Assembly: GCA_025800245.1 (NCBI GenBank)
Contig: JAOXSA010000005.1
Coordinates: 62,001-126,000, forward strand
Direction of reading: 5' to 3'
From: Amphritea sp.
GTDB taxonomy: Bacteria > Pseudomonadota > Gammaproteobacteria > Pseudomonadales > Balneatricaceae
Length of the DNA stretch: 64,000 bases
How positions within the stretch are numbered: the first letter of the stretch is position 1; each line of letters opens with the position of its first letter. Made by a program: the position numbers and the translations under genes. Positions 45,223 through 54,155 of the stretch are shown in pieces. Below the pieces are notes generated by a model that saw nothing but the letters and a program-made list of their open reading frames with translations, was not told the origin of the DNA and ran no database searches.

Positions 45223-45516
45223 TCAGACAAAATAGATTACCGCCAGCAGGGCAGAGCAGCTCAACACCTGGGCAGAGGGGCTCTGCCATATCCACTGTCC
45301 CAGACAGGGCAGCCTTACCAGCGAAACCACTATCGGGGTCAGCAGCAACGCTGCCTGGCCGTCCGGTGTGGCCACGCCAGGCAAATTGTCCGGTACGGAA
45401 TGCTTCTGCCGCTTCATTGATATACACCGTCGCCACAAAAACGTTATCACTATCGTCGATAGCCCTCCCTTCATATAGTAAATACCCGCCATCAGAAACA
45501 TCAGCAACAGAACCAA
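45223..45516 (-). CDS. doubtful small membrane ORF downstream of copA
   Basis: A 97-residue frame with a TTG start has a hydrophobic N-terminus (VLLLMFLMAGIYYMKGG) and a second hydrophobic stretch near the C-terminus. I recognise no family, and no ATG start or Shine-Dalgarno supports it. It is the only candidate in the 448 bp between copA and the peroxiredoxin gene, and could be a remnant of a decayed membrane gene. The rest of the gap (45517-45666) is AT-rich promoter-like sequence. Confidence 0.3.
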   Translation of the reverse strand: MVLLLMFLMAGIYYMKGGLSTIVITFLWRRCISMKRQKHSVPDNLPGVATPDGQAALLLTPIVVSLVRLPCLGQWIWQSPSAQVLSCSALLAVIYFV

Positions 45517-45666
45517 TCCAGGAAATGCTGATCTGATGCAACAGACAACCGATATTAAGATAACAAAAATCTATTAATACTTTTTATTTAATTAATTTCA
45601 TTAAATCAGTTCTGTTTGCCATTATAGACCCATCAAACAGACACAACGTCCAACGAGGATCGAAAC

Positions 45667-46398
45667 ATGCACAGCAACAGAGAAGGCCAGCGCGTACCCC
45701 AGGTTACTTTCCACACTCAGCAGAACAACCAGTGGGTTGATGTGACTACCGATGAATTGTTCGCCGGTAAAAAGGTGATTGTCTTTGCACTGCCCGGTGC
45801 ATTCACACCGACCTGCTCCTCAACGCACCTGCCACGTTATAACGAACTGGCACCGGTATTCGCCAGAGAGGGCGTCGACGCAATCATCTGCCTGTCAGTT
45901 AATGACACCTTCGTGATGAATGCATGGCAGGCGGACCAGGATGCTGAAAATATCACCTTTATTCCGGACGGTAACGGCGACTTCAGCAAAGGCATGGAAA
46001 TGCTGGTTGATAAAGATGAACTGGGCTTCGGTCAGCGTAGCTGGAGATACTCCATGCTGGTTGTCGACGGTGTGATCGAGAAGCAGTTTATTGAGCCGGA
46101 CGTACCGGGCGATCCGTTCCAGGTATCGGATGCCGATACCATGCTGAACTACATCAACGCCGAAGCGGAACAGCCAAAGCGGGTCAGCGTTCTGACTAAA
46201 CCAGGCTGCCCACATTGCACCCGTGCCAAAAAATTACTGCAGGAGAAGGGCTACAGCTACGAAGAGATTGAATTGGGTGCCAACGGTCTGAGCTACAGCT
46301 CACTGGCTGCGATCAGCGGGCAGGGCACCACTCCGCAGGTATTCATTGATGGTCAGCGCATCGGCGGCGCGGACGAGCTGGAGCAGTACTTCAACTAA
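45667..46398 (+). CDS. peroxiredoxin-5/glutaredoxin fusion protein
   Basis: The 243-residue hybrid has a Prx5-type domain (about 1-165) with the peroxidatic cysteine in PGAFTPTCSSTHLP, and a C-terminal glutaredoxin (about 170-243) with GCPHC and the glutathione-binding TTPQVFIDGQRIGG. Fused Prx-Grx enzymes reduce hydroperoxides with glutathione, no separate glutaredoxin being needed. The start has AGGA upstream. A terminator follows, so it is probably a single-gene unit. Confidence 0.96.
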   Translation: MHSNREGQRVPQVTFHTQQNNQWVDVTTDELFAGKKVIVFALPGAFTPTCSSTHLPRYNELAPVFAREGVDAIICLSVNDTFVMNAWQADQDAENITFIPDGNGDFSKGMEMLVDKDELGFGQRSWRYSMLVVDGVIEKQFIEPDVPGDPFQVSDADTMLNYINAEAEQPKRVSVLTKPGCPHCTRAKKLLQEKGYSYEEIELGANGLSYSSLAAISGQGTTPQVFIDGQRIGGADELEQYFN

Positions 46399-46444
46399 TC
46401 CTTGAAAGAATACTGAATGCTAAACAGAGTTCTTCCTTGACCTT

Positions 46445-46468
46445 GCCCGGCTTCTGCCGGGCTTTTTT
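46445..46468 (+). terminator. terminator of the peroxiredoxin-glutaredoxin gene
   Basis: GCCCGG-cttctg-CCGGGC followed by TTTTTT. Confidence 0.93.
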
Positions 46469-46503
46469 ATGCTGCATTGATCTGGGGCAAGATATATAAA
46501 AGC

Positions 46504-46522
46504 AATATTGATAAACATTCTT
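46504..46522. promoter_or_regulatory. candidate Fur box of the imelysin operon
   Basis: AATATTGATAAACATTCTT matches the 19-bp Fur consensus at 14 of 19 positions by eye. It lies 53 bp before the first imelysin ATG, where a Fur-controlled promoter is expected. Confidence 0.65.
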
Positions 46523-46574
46523 ATTTACATTACGCTTTCACGGTTATTTAACCCAAGCCCCAGGAACCAAGGCA

Positions 46575-47849
46575 ATGCAGATCAAACCACTTGTAACCAC
46601 TATTGCGCTGGCCACCGCTCTGGCCGCGTCTGCAGCACAGGCAGCTGCACCGAGCACTTCTGCAGTGTTAGACACATATTCCGATATCGCTCTGGCGACC
46701 TATCAGGATTCCCTGAGCACCGCTAAAGACCTTCAGAGCAGCATCAACGCTTTTCTGACAAACCCAACTGAAGCAACCCTGAAGCAGGCCCGTGAAGCCT
46801 GGGTTGCTGCACGTGTTCCATATCAGCAGTCTGAAGCCTACCGTTTCGGTAATGCGATCGTGGATGACTGGGAAGGCCGCGTAAACGCCTGGCCTCTGGA
46901 TGAAGGTCTGATCGACTATGTCGACGGCAGCTACGGTGAAGAATCCGAAGAGAACGATCAGTACCGCGCCAATATCGTGGCGAACACCACGCTGAAAGTA
47001 GGCGGTAAAGACGTTGATGTCAGCAAACTGACGCCGGCACTGATCTCCGAAACCCTGCACGAAGTTGATGGCATCGAAGCTAACGTTGCCAGCGGCTACC
47101 ACGCAATCGAATTTCTGCTGTGGGGTCAGGACCTGAACGGTACTAACCCGGGTGCCGGTAACCGTCCTGCCACTGACTTCAGCCTGGACAACTGCAGCAA
47201 CGGCAGCTGCGACCGTCGTCGCGGCTATCTGGAAGCAGCAACCACTCTGCTGATCACCGATCTGGAAGAGATGGTGGGCAACTGGGAAGAAAATGGTGCT
47301 GCCCGTAAAGATCTGGAAGCCAAAGGCGACCAGGGCGCCCTGGCGACTATCCTGACCGGCATGGGTAGCCTGGCATACGGCGAACTGGCGGGTGAGCGTA
47401 CTAAGCTGGGCCTGATGCTGCACGATCCTGAAGAAGAGCACGACTGCTTTTCCGACAATACTCACTGGTCCCACTACTACGATGCCAAAGGCATCAAGAA
47501 CGTTTACCTGGGTAGCTATACCCGTGTTGACGGCTCTGTAGTGACCGGTCCGAGTCTGTCCGATCTGGTATCTCACAAAGCACCGGCAATCGACAAAGAG
47601 CTGCGTGGCAAGCTGGACAAGACTGAGCAGACCGCTCAGGTAATGGTTGATAAAGCCGCCATGGGCCAGACCTTTGACGTGCTGATCGGCGCTGGTAACA
47701 AAGAGGGTAACCAGGTAGTGCAGAACTTCGTTGATGCACTGACTGACGAAACCAAATCCATCGAAGCAGTTATCGCAGCGCTGGATCTGGACGGCATCGA
47801 GCTGGAAGGCTCCGACAGCCTGGATAACCCATCCGCAGTGTTCGAATAA
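46575..47849 (+). CDS. imelysin family iron-regulated exported protein (IrpA-like)
   Basis: The 424-residue protein has a signal peptide (MQIKPLVTTIALATALAASAAQAA). The mature part has the imelysin hallmarks: AWVAARVPYQQSEAYRFGN, and the GxHxxE motif SGYHAIEFLLWG. A duplicated four-helix layout follows. Imelysins are periplasmic or outer-membrane-associated iron-uptake proteins, once classed as M75 peptidases; the peptidase claim is doubtful. It is first of a four-gene operon and is preceded by a candidate Fur box. Confidence 0.94.
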   Translation: MQIKPLVTTIALATALAASAAQAAAPSTSAVLDTYSDIALATYQDSLSTAKDLQSSINAFLTNPTEATLKQAREAWVAARVPYQQSEAYRFGNAIVDDWEGRVNAWPLDEGLIDYVDGSYGEESEENDQYRANIVANTTLKVGGKDVDVSKLTPALISETLHEVDGIEANVASGYHAIEFLLWGQDLNGTNPGAGNRPATDFSLDNCSNGSCDRRRGYLEAATTLLITDLEEMVGNWEENGAARKDLEAKGDQGALATILTGMGSLAYGELAGERTKLGLMLHDPEEEHDCFSDNTHWSHYYDAKGIKNVYLGSYTRVDGSVVTGPSLSDLVSHKAPAIDKELRGKLDKTEQTAQVMVDKAAMGQTFDVLIGAGNKEGNQVVQNFVDALTDETKSIEAVIAALDLDGIELEGSDSLDNPSAVFE

Positions 47850-47885
47850 GAACCTGAACGCATGCCGCTGCTGGCATGCATAGCA

Positions 47886-47922
47886 AGTGCCGGTGATCAG
47901 CCAAACATCACCGGCACTTTTC
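47886..47922 (+). terminator. intra-operon hairpin, partial terminator
   Basis: GTGCCGGTGAT and ATCACCGGCAC pair perfectly around a short loop, followed by TTTTC. It stands between the first imelysin gene and the DUF1111 gene. It may reduce readthrough or protect the 3' end of the imelysin message. Confidence 0.7.
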
Positions 47923-47956
47923 ACCACTTGCCTCAGATCCGATAGCAGTACCCAAG

Positions 47957-49423
47957 ATGACCTCCACTTACAGTCTGACAGGTCTTCTGAGCACACTCTT
48001 ATGGTGCAGCCTGACAGCCGCCGCTGTCGATACGGCTCCTGCACAACAGTTTCTCAGAGCCGAACCGAATGAAGCCTTTGCCGGAGGCGCGACGACCTAC
48101 ACCGGTAAAGTCGACCGCAATGTACTCTCACACCCATCCGCGAACATCAGTTTTGAGCGGCGATTAGATTTCCGTATCGGCGATAGCGTATTCCGCAAGC
48201 TGTGGGTTTCATCCCCTTCATCAACCACCGCCAGTGATGGTTTAGGCCCACTCTATAACGCCCGCGCCTGCCAGCAATGTCACATCCGCGATGGCCGGGG
48301 CCACACACCGGAAAGTGCTGAAGACAACGCCATCTCTATGTTTCTGCGACTGAGTATTCCACCACAGACAGAACAGCAACAACGACTGCTGGAACAGGGC
48401 AGAGTTGGCACTATTCCGGAGCCGACTTACGGCGGCCAGTTACAGGATTTCGCGGTCCCCGGCCTGGCATCTGAAGGCACTATGACGATCCGCTGGCAGG
48501 AACAGATAGTCACTCTGGCGGATGGCACTGAAGTCTCACTGCGTCGCCCCGACTACAGTGTCAGCAACCTGAGCTATGGGCCGCTGCACCCACAAACGAT
48601 GCTATCGCCGCGAGTGGCCCCACCCATGACCGGCCTGGGCTTGCTGGAAGCAATCAGCGACAACGATATTCTCAGCTATGCTGACCCGGACGATCAGGAC
48701 GGAGATGGTATTTCCGGCCGCCCCAACCGGGTCTGGGACAGTCAGCAACAACAGCGGGTTACAGGCCGCTTTGGCTGGAAAGCAGGTAACCCGACACTGC
48801 TACAGCAGAACAGCGGTGCGTTTAATGGTGATATCGGAATTTCCACCATCCTGAAAGCCGATCCCTATGGTGACTGTACCGATCAGCAGACTGCCTGCCG
48901 ACAGCAGCCTCACGGCAACACTCCGGCTCAGGACAATCTGGAAGCCAGTCACACAATGTCGGAATTACTGCTGTTCTACACCCGAAATCTGGCTGTTCCG
49001 GCTCGCAGAGATATAAATAATCCTGAAGTACTGGCAGGCAAAGCCCTGTTTTACCAAACCGGTTGTCACAGTTGTCACAGGCCAAAGTATCGCACCGGTG
49101 ATCATGCTAGTATGCCCGAGCAATCTGACCAGTTAATCTGGCCGTACACCGATCTCCTGCTCCACGATATGGGAGAAGGCCTGGCCGACCATCGCCCGGA
49201 ATTTTCCGCATCAGGCTACGAGTGGCGGACGCCGCCACTGTGGGGTATCGGTCTGACTCAGATAGTCAACGGTCATACCCAGTTTCTGCATGATGGCCGT
49301 GCCCGCAATTTGCTGGAAGCTATCCTCTGGCATGGCGGTGAAGCAGAACCAGCGCGTAATCAGGTTATTAACATGAGCAGCACGGAACGCGGACAACTGC
49401 TCAGATTTCTGGAATCGTTATGA
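47957..49423 (+). CDS. di-heme oxidoreductase family protein (DUF1111)
   Basis: The 488-residue exported protein has a signal peptide and two heme c motifs: CQQCH (in ARACQQCHIRDGRGH) and CHSCH (in TGCHSCHRPKYRTG). The family resembles bacterial cytochrome c peroxidases and accompanies imelysins in iron-regulated operons (DUF1111, di-haem oxidoreductase). A redox role in iron uptake is proposed for such operons but is not proven. Its stop overlaps the next imelysin start by 4 bp. Confidence 0.94.
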   Translation: MTSTYSLTGLLSTLLWCSLTAAAVDTAPAQQFLRAEPNEAFAGGATTYTGKVDRNVLSHPSANISFERRLDFRIGDSVFRKLWVSSPSSTTASDGLGPLYNARACQQCHIRDGRGHTPESAEDNAISMFLRLSIPPQTEQQQRLLEQGRVGTIPEPTYGGQLQDFAVPGLASEGTMTIRWQEQIVTLADGTEVSLRRPDYSVSNLSYGPLHPQTMLSPRVAPPMTGLGLLEAISDNDILSYADPDDQDGDGISGRPNRVWDSQQQQRVTGRFGWKAGNPTLLQQNSGAFNGDIGISTILKADPYGDCTDQQTACRQQPHGNTPAQDNLEASHTMSELLLFYTRNLAVPARRDINNPEVLAGKALFYQTGCHSCHRPKYRTGDHASMPEQSDQLIWPYTDLLLHDMGEGLADHRPEFSASGYEWRTPPLWGIGLTQIVNGHTQFLHDGRARNLLEAILWHGGEAEPARNQVINMSSTERGQLLRFLESL

Positions 49424-50535
49424 AGAAACACCTCTCTTTCCGGCTTAGTGGCATTCTTATCAGCAGTGCGCTTTTTAGTAGTGCTCTTGTTAGTAGTGCT
49501 CTGTTAAGCACCTCTGTGGCCGCAGCACCTGCTGAACAGGACTGGCAAGCGCTGAACAACACCCTGGTACAGCAGCATATTCTGCCTCGCTATCAACAAC
49601 TTCAGAGCAGCAGTGAAACACTGGCAGCGCAATCCGCAAGCCTGTGTCAGTCATTCAGCCCGGCACAACTGGAAATAACCCGTGAAGCCTATCACCAGAC
49701 CATGTCGGCCTGGCAGGCTCTACAGCATATCCAGTTCGGTCCGATCCAGAACCTGATGCGTAACTTCAGCATGCAGTTCTGGCCGGATAAGAAAAACCTG
49801 ATCGGCAAACAGGTCGCAGTACTCCTGAAAGAGCAGAAACCGGAAACTCTGGATACCGAATATATGTTCCAGGCCAGCATCGGTGTCAAAGGCCTGCCGG
49901 CTATGGAACGTCTGCTATTTGCCGACCAGGCTGAGAATACTCTGGCGAACAACAGCTATGCCTGCCGCCTGAACAGTACCATTGCCACGTATATCGAACT
50001 CAATGCTCAGGGTACCGTCAGCGAATGGCAGGACTTTGCAACTGAGATCAGCAACGCCGGAGATGGCGAAAGCTATTACGAGAGCCATCAGGAAGCCGCC
50101 GTCGACATGATGAAGGCGATGGTAGAGCCGATTGAAGTGATTCGTGACCTGAAGCTGCTGCGACCGCTGGGTAAGGGTGACAAGCTCCGGCCTAAACGCC
50201 TGGAATCCTGGCGCAGCCTGCGTTCTCTGGAAAACCTGCAGATCAATATCAGCACTCTGCACGATATCTACAGCGGCGGCGAAAACCGGGTAAAAGCGAT
50301 GCTGGAAAATCAGGGCGATACCGCATTAGCAGAAGAGCTGGATACCCTGTTCAAAGATGCTGATCGACAGTTGGCTGAGATACCGGGACCGCTCTATACC
50401 ACCCTGACTGAAGGCCAGACCGCCGCACAGCTGATACAACTGAGCGATACCCTCAAAGTACTGCATATCGGCCTGCTGACAGCGATGCAGAAACTGGATG
50501 TACAACTGGGATTCAACAGCCGTGACGGGGATTAA
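49420..50535 (+). CDS. second imelysin family protein
   Basis: The 371-residue protein has a signal peptide (MKKHLSFRLSGILISSALFSS...VAAAP). It contains AYHQTMSAWQALQHIQFGPIQ, and a G-x-x-x-x-E-like GVKGLPAMERLLFAD in place of the GxHxxE site. It is thus the His-less branch. Its ATG overlaps the DUF1111 stop, and its own end overlaps the DUF1513 frame. Translational coupling is expected. Confidence 0.92.
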   Translation: MKKHLSFRLSGILISSALFSSALVSSALLSTSVAAAPAEQDWQALNNTLVQQHILPRYQQLQSSSETLAAQSASLCQSFSPAQLEITREAYHQTMSAWQALQHIQFGPIQNLMRNFSMQFWPDKKNLIGKQVAVLLKEQKPETLDTEYMFQASIGVKGLPAMERLLFADQAENTLANNSYACRLNSTIATYIELNAQGTVSEWQDFATEISNAGDGESYYESHQEAAVDMMKAMVEPIEVIRDLKLLRPLGKGDKLRPKRLESWRSLRSLENLQINISTLHDIYSGGENRVKAMLENQGDTALAEELDTLFKDADRQLAEIPGPLYTTLTEGQTAAQLIQLSDTLKVLHIGLLTAMQKLDVQLGFNSRDGD

Positions 50536-51634
50536 ACGTCGCCAGTTCTGTCAGTTGGTTGCCGGTGCGCTGGTCCTGCCCGGGCTTGCTCACGGTAGCA
50601 CAACCGGCAAACATCCCATGTTTGCTTCTGCTGCACGCAGTCAGGATGGCAGCTACCACCTGTATCTGCTCAGTGAAACGGGTGAAGTTCTGCTGGATCA
50701 TCCTCTGCCGGAACGTGCCCACCATACCGAAGCGCATCCTCAAAGGCCCTTGCTGGCCTGCGTGGCACGTCGCCCGGGCACATTTATCGATATTATTGAT
50801 TACCGGCAACAACGGCTGGTGAAACGCATTACCGCTGACTCTGGCCGCCACTTCTTTGGCCACGGTATTTTCAGTGAAGATGGTCGCTACCTGATATGCA
50901 CCGAAAACAATCTGGCCGATGGCCAGGGCAGGGTGGTATTCCGGGATACTGAACAGGACTTCCGCATTATTGCGGACTATCCGAGTCATGGGATCGGCCC
51001 CCATGAACTGCAACAGCAGCCCGGCAGCAATACACTGGTTATAGCCAATGGCGGCATTCTGACCCATCCCGATCAGGGCCGCAAAAAGCTCAATCTGGAT
51101 ACCATGCAGCCATCACTGGTACGCATGGATATGGCAGATGGCAGGTTACTTGAGCAGCAGTTTATGCCTGCGGAGCTGCACCAGCTGAGTATTCGTCATA
51201 TCGATACTAACCGGGCAGGAGAAACCGTGATCGCCCTGCAGTATCAGGGCGGAGCAGAGGACAACCCGCCACTGGTTGCGGTACACAGGCCAGATAGTTC
51301 ACTGAAGCTGCTGGCAGCACCGGCACCGGTAGATATTGCGATGAAGCGTTATTGCGGCAGTGCCCGGTTCGATCGCACCGGCCGCTATGCTGCGGTCTCT
51401 GCGCCACGAGGGGATCTGATCACATTCTGGGATCTGCAACAGGATCAATTCCACAGCACCCTGCGCAGCCGGGATGGCTGCGGTCTGGCTGCCACTGACC
51501 AGGATGCTGAATTTCTGATCAGTGCTGGCACCGGGCGCTGCATGAGTTATAACCTGGCAAAAGGACGGAAAACCCGGCTACCTTCAGAGATAAAGCCCGC
51601 CTGGGATAACCATATGGCGTTCCTTAACGGGTAA
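50498..51634 (+). CDS. DUF1513 exported beta-propeller-like protein
   Basis: The 378-residue protein is the last gene of the imelysin operon. The long frame starts at ATG 50498 inside the preceding gene. GTG at 50522 is an alternative start, which would place the twin-arginine-like KRRQFCQLVAGALVLPGLAHG close to the N-terminus. Repeats such as GHGIFSEDGRYLICTENN and GSARFDRTGRYAAVSAPRGD suggest beta-propeller blades, the fold of DUF1513. Its role in the iron operon is unknown. Confidence 0.9.
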   Translation: MYNWDSTAVTGIKRRQFCQLVAGALVLPGLAHGSTTGKHPMFASAARSQDGSYHLYLLSETGEVLLDHPLPERAHHTEAHPQRPLLACVARRPGTFIDIIDYRQQRLVKRITADSGRHFFGHGIFSEDGRYLICTENNLADGQGRVVFRDTEQDFRIIADYPSHGIGPHELQQQPGSNTLVIANGGILTHPDQGRKKLNLDTMQPSLVRMDMADGRLLEQQFMPAELHQLSIRHIDTNRAGETVIALQYQGGAEDNPPLVAVHRPDSSLKLLAAPAPVDIAMKRYCGSARFDRTGRYAAVSAPRGDLITFWDLQQDQFHSTLRSRDGCGLAATDQDAEFLISAGTGRCMSYNLAKGRKTRLPSEIKPAWDNHMAFLNG

Positions 51635-51660
51635 CAGATGGGCTGTTTTAACGCAGCCCG

Positions 51661-52569
51661 TCACTCCTCCGCCAGCGGCTCCAGCCCCATCACCTCAAGC
51701 AGCCAGTCACGGAATACCCGCATGCCGTAGGTCACCTGTCGGCCTTTCGGATAGATCAGATAGAACGCCTTGCCTGTCACCAGTTCTGCTTCAACAGGGA
51801 CCACCAGCTGCCCATAATGCAGCTCCCGGCTGATCATCTCACGGTCGGACAGCGCCACACCGATCCCCTCCAGTGCCGCTCCCAGCGCCAGTTGCGTACT
51901 CGAGAAAGACAGACCTTTCTCCTGACCGGTCATTGAAACACCGCCCTGACGCAGCAGACGGGTCCACTCATTGCGACGACTGGTCACATGAATCAGGGTC
52001 TGGCGTGTCAGGTCCTGCAGGGACTCAATACTGGCATCTTCGATCAGTCTTGGGCTGCACACCGGTACTACCTTGGAAGGATGCACCAGATGTACTTCCA
52101 GATCATCATCCGGCTTATCACCGAAGAACACCGCCATATCCAGATCGCTGTGATCAAAGTCGATGTGGGAGACGCCGCCAGCACTGAGGCGCAACTCTAC
52201 ATCCGGGTAGAGCGCCTGAAAGTCCTTGATACGTGGCATCAGCCAGCGATTCAGGAAAGCAGGCGGTGCTTCAAAGGTCACCGCACTGGTATTGGGTGCG
52301 GACATCAGACGCCGGGTCGCCGCATCCAGTTCATCCAGTGCATGTTGTACGGCAACCAGATACTTTTCGCCGGCCACAGTGATCTGCACCTGACGTTTTT
52401 CCCGGTGAAAAAGTTTCAGTCCTAAGAACTCCTCCAGCGATTTTATCTGGTGGCTGACCGCTGATGGAGTCACGAATAGCTCTTCTGCCGCGCGGTTAAA
52501 ACTGTTCAAGCGGGCAGCCGCTTCAAAACTGCGCAGGGCATTGAGTGGGGGTAAGCGTCTGATAAGCAC
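51661..52569 (-). CDS. LysR-type regulator (GcvA-like)
   Basis: The 302-residue protein has the N-terminal MLIRRLPPLNALRSFEAAARLNSFNRAAEELFVTPSAVSHQIKSLE, typical of the GcvA subgroup of LysR regulators. A periplasmic-binding-protein-like effector domain follows. The target is not clear; upstream across 220 bp lies only the small gene at 52790. There is no adjacent metabolic gene on either side, since the DUF1513 gene converges on it. Confidence 0.94.
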   Translation of the reverse strand: MLIRRLPPLNALRSFEAAARLNSFNRAAEELFVTPSAVSHQIKSLEEFLGLKLFHREKRQVQITVAGEKYLVAVQHALDELDAATRRLMSAPNTSAVTFEAPPAFLNRWLMPRIKDFQALYPDVELRLSAGGVSHIDFDHSDLDMAVFFGDKPDDDLEVHLVHPSKVVPVCSPRLIEDASIESLQDLTRQTLIHVTSRRNEWTRLLRQGGVSMTGQEKGLSFSSTQLALGAALEGIGVALSDREMISRELHYGQLVVPVEAELVTGKAFYLIYPKGRQVTYGMRVFRDWLLEVMGLEPLAEE

Positions 52570-52789
52570 CTCTATAGATGAATTTAATTCACCAATTACC
52601 TGAAAATCTGTCGTTTGTTTTTTGACCAGTGCAACTTTAGTATAACCATCAAGTTAATGATGATCTACGGGCAACACGCTGTATATACGGACCATTTTTC
52701 AGGTTCTTTGTTCAACAGCACTTAAACCCTTCGCAATCATCTCGTCACACTGACGATAATTTATTGAATTTTATTGGTGGTCAAAAAAC

Positions 52790-52993
52790 ATGCAAAGCTA
52801 CGAACTGGATATCAAACTGGACAAATACGGTAACGTAGATACTGGCTACTACATCGCACAGGCTAAAGAGATGCGCAGCGACGTACTGTTCTCTGCAAGT
52901 CGTAACCTGTTCGAACGCATCGGCAACATCCACAACAACTTCAAACGCCAGCGCAACAGTTTTAACAGCACTCGTTCATTCGGGACCGTTTAA
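52790..52993 (+). CDS. small conserved-looking protein of unknown function
   Basis: The 67-residue protein is charged and soluble, with the pattern LDKYGNVDTGYYIAQAKEMRSDVLF and a basic C-terminus. I recall similar short proteins with Y-I-A-x-A-x-x-L/M-R motifs but cannot place a family surely. It has its own terminator at 53013-53039 and lies divergent from the LysR gene, so it may be LysR-controlled. Confidence 0.75.
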   Translation: MQSYELDIKLDKYGNVDTGYYIAQAKEMRSDVLFSASRNLFERIGNIHNNFKRQRNSFNSTRSFGTV

Positions 52994-53012
52994 GGTCAAA
53001 CGAGACTCTTTT

Positions 53013-53039
53013 GGGCCACTTTTTAGTGGCCCTTTTTTT
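53013..53039 (+). terminator. terminator of the small gene
   Basis: GGGCCACT-tttt-AGTGGCCC followed by TTTTTTT. Confidence 0.95.
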
Positions 53040-53052
53040 ACCTGTACCACGC

Positions 53053-53670
53053 TTAATACTGAGTCACCACATCCCGGGTGACGGCAAACAGCACCCCTCG
53101 CTCAACCCAGATATCAACAGCCACACCGCGGGCATAAACAGTTACCGGTTCAGCCCCTTTGTCCACATCCGGCAACGGCCCGAAAACCTCCGGATTGTAA
53201 TCCACCTCATACCAGGTCTGTTCCTGACCCTGACTATCCTGCAGCCGGAACTGTGCCGCTGGAATACTCTCCAGCGAACAGTAGCGTCCTCCGGTCAGCC
53301 AGCCACCACTTACCCGATCGGAAAAGATCGGTTTAAACTGCAGCTGCGAGAAATACTGTCGCACCTGCGAAAAATTCTGCCCCCGGGTTTCCAACGGCTT
53401 ACGATTAAAGTGGTTATCCACCACCTCCCTGGCAATGCTGTATGCCTTGGGATACCCCTCCGCAACAGGAACCACCAGCAACCACTGAGCTCCCCATAAC
53501 ACCAGCACCAGCAATGCACAGGCCCAGCCCGCATGGGGCCAGTAACTCACCTTTCTTTCAGATACAGGCTCTGTTGCCTGCTGCATCGCCATCAGTTGCT
53601 GCAACTGGGTATCCGACAGGGATATCTCGTCGTAATAACTCCGGGTTACCTGCTTCAGAGACCTGTTCAT
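53053..53670 (-). CDS. probable membrane-anchored anti-sigma factor
   Basis: The start at 53670 (MNRSLKQVTRSYYDE) overlaps the sigma gene stop (ATGA), so the two are coupled. The protein (205 residues) has an N-terminal cytoplasmic part, one membrane helix at about 48-70 (WACALLVLVLWGAQWLLVVP) and a C-terminal periplasmic domain. This layout, directly behind an ECF sigma gene, is that of an anti-sigma factor. I see no zinc-binding HxxxCxxC motif. Possibly it releases the sigma factor in response to copper or envelope stress. Confidence 0.8.
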   Translation of the reverse strand: MNRSLKQVTRSYYDEISLSDTQLQQLMAMQQATEPVSERKVSYWPHAGWACALLVLVLWGAQWLLVVPVAEGYPKAYSIAREVVDNHFNRKPLETRGQNFSQVRQYFSQLQFKPIFSDRVSGGWLTGGRYCSLESIPAAQFRLQDSQGQEQTWYEVDYNPEVFGPLPDVDKGAEPVTVYARGVAVDIWVERGVLFAVTRDVVTQY

Positions 53671-54155
53671 AAGCAGACACCGCAATTATTTTCCCGGGCC
53701 TTATGCTGGAACATCCGCTGCCGCAGACGATGTATCCGTGACAGCACAGTGCCTTTAGGCATATCAATCAGATCCGCAACTTCCTGAGTGCTGTAGCCTT
53801 CCACTCCCCACAGAAACAGGATCTCCCGTTCCTGATCATCGAGAAAGTCCATCAGGTACTCCGCCTGACGCTCATTCACCATCACTGTTTCGAGCACCCT
53901 GATATCGTAATCGGAAGCTTCGCCGTAATCCTCAGTCAGTTCTACCGTCGTATGCCTCTGTCGCTGGCGGTAGTGATCGATGTAACCATTCCGGATACTG
54001 GTAAACAGATACGGAACCAGATCTTCAACCACCCTGACCGGCGGCTCGAGATAACGCGCCAGGCTGTTTTGTACCAGATCATAAGCATGATCCCGATCCC
54101 GGCACAGCGAAACTGCATAACGGTACAACCGGTTCAGCTGCTCTTTACTGATCAT
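53667..54155 (-). CDS. ECF-type RNA polymerase sigma factor
   Basis: The 162-residue protein has region 2 (LYRYAVSLCRDRDHAYDLVQNSLARYLEP...VPYLFTSIRNGYIDHYRQ) and region 4 (FLDDQEREILFLWGVEGYSTQEVADLIDMPKGTVLSRIHRLRQRM). It has no other domains. Its start overlaps the bufC-like gene end by 11 bp. In known bufferin operons a linked ECF sigma factor controls the operon in response to metal stress, so autoregulation is likely but inferred. Confidence 0.95.
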   Translation of the reverse strand: MISKEQLNRLYRYAVSLCRDRDHAYDLVQNSLARYLEPPVRVVEDLVPYLFTSIRNGYIDHYRQRQRHTTVELTEDYGEASDYDIRVLETVMVNERQAEYLMDFLDDQEREILFLWGVEGYSTQEVADLIDMPKGTVLSRIHRLRQRMFQHKARENNCGVCL

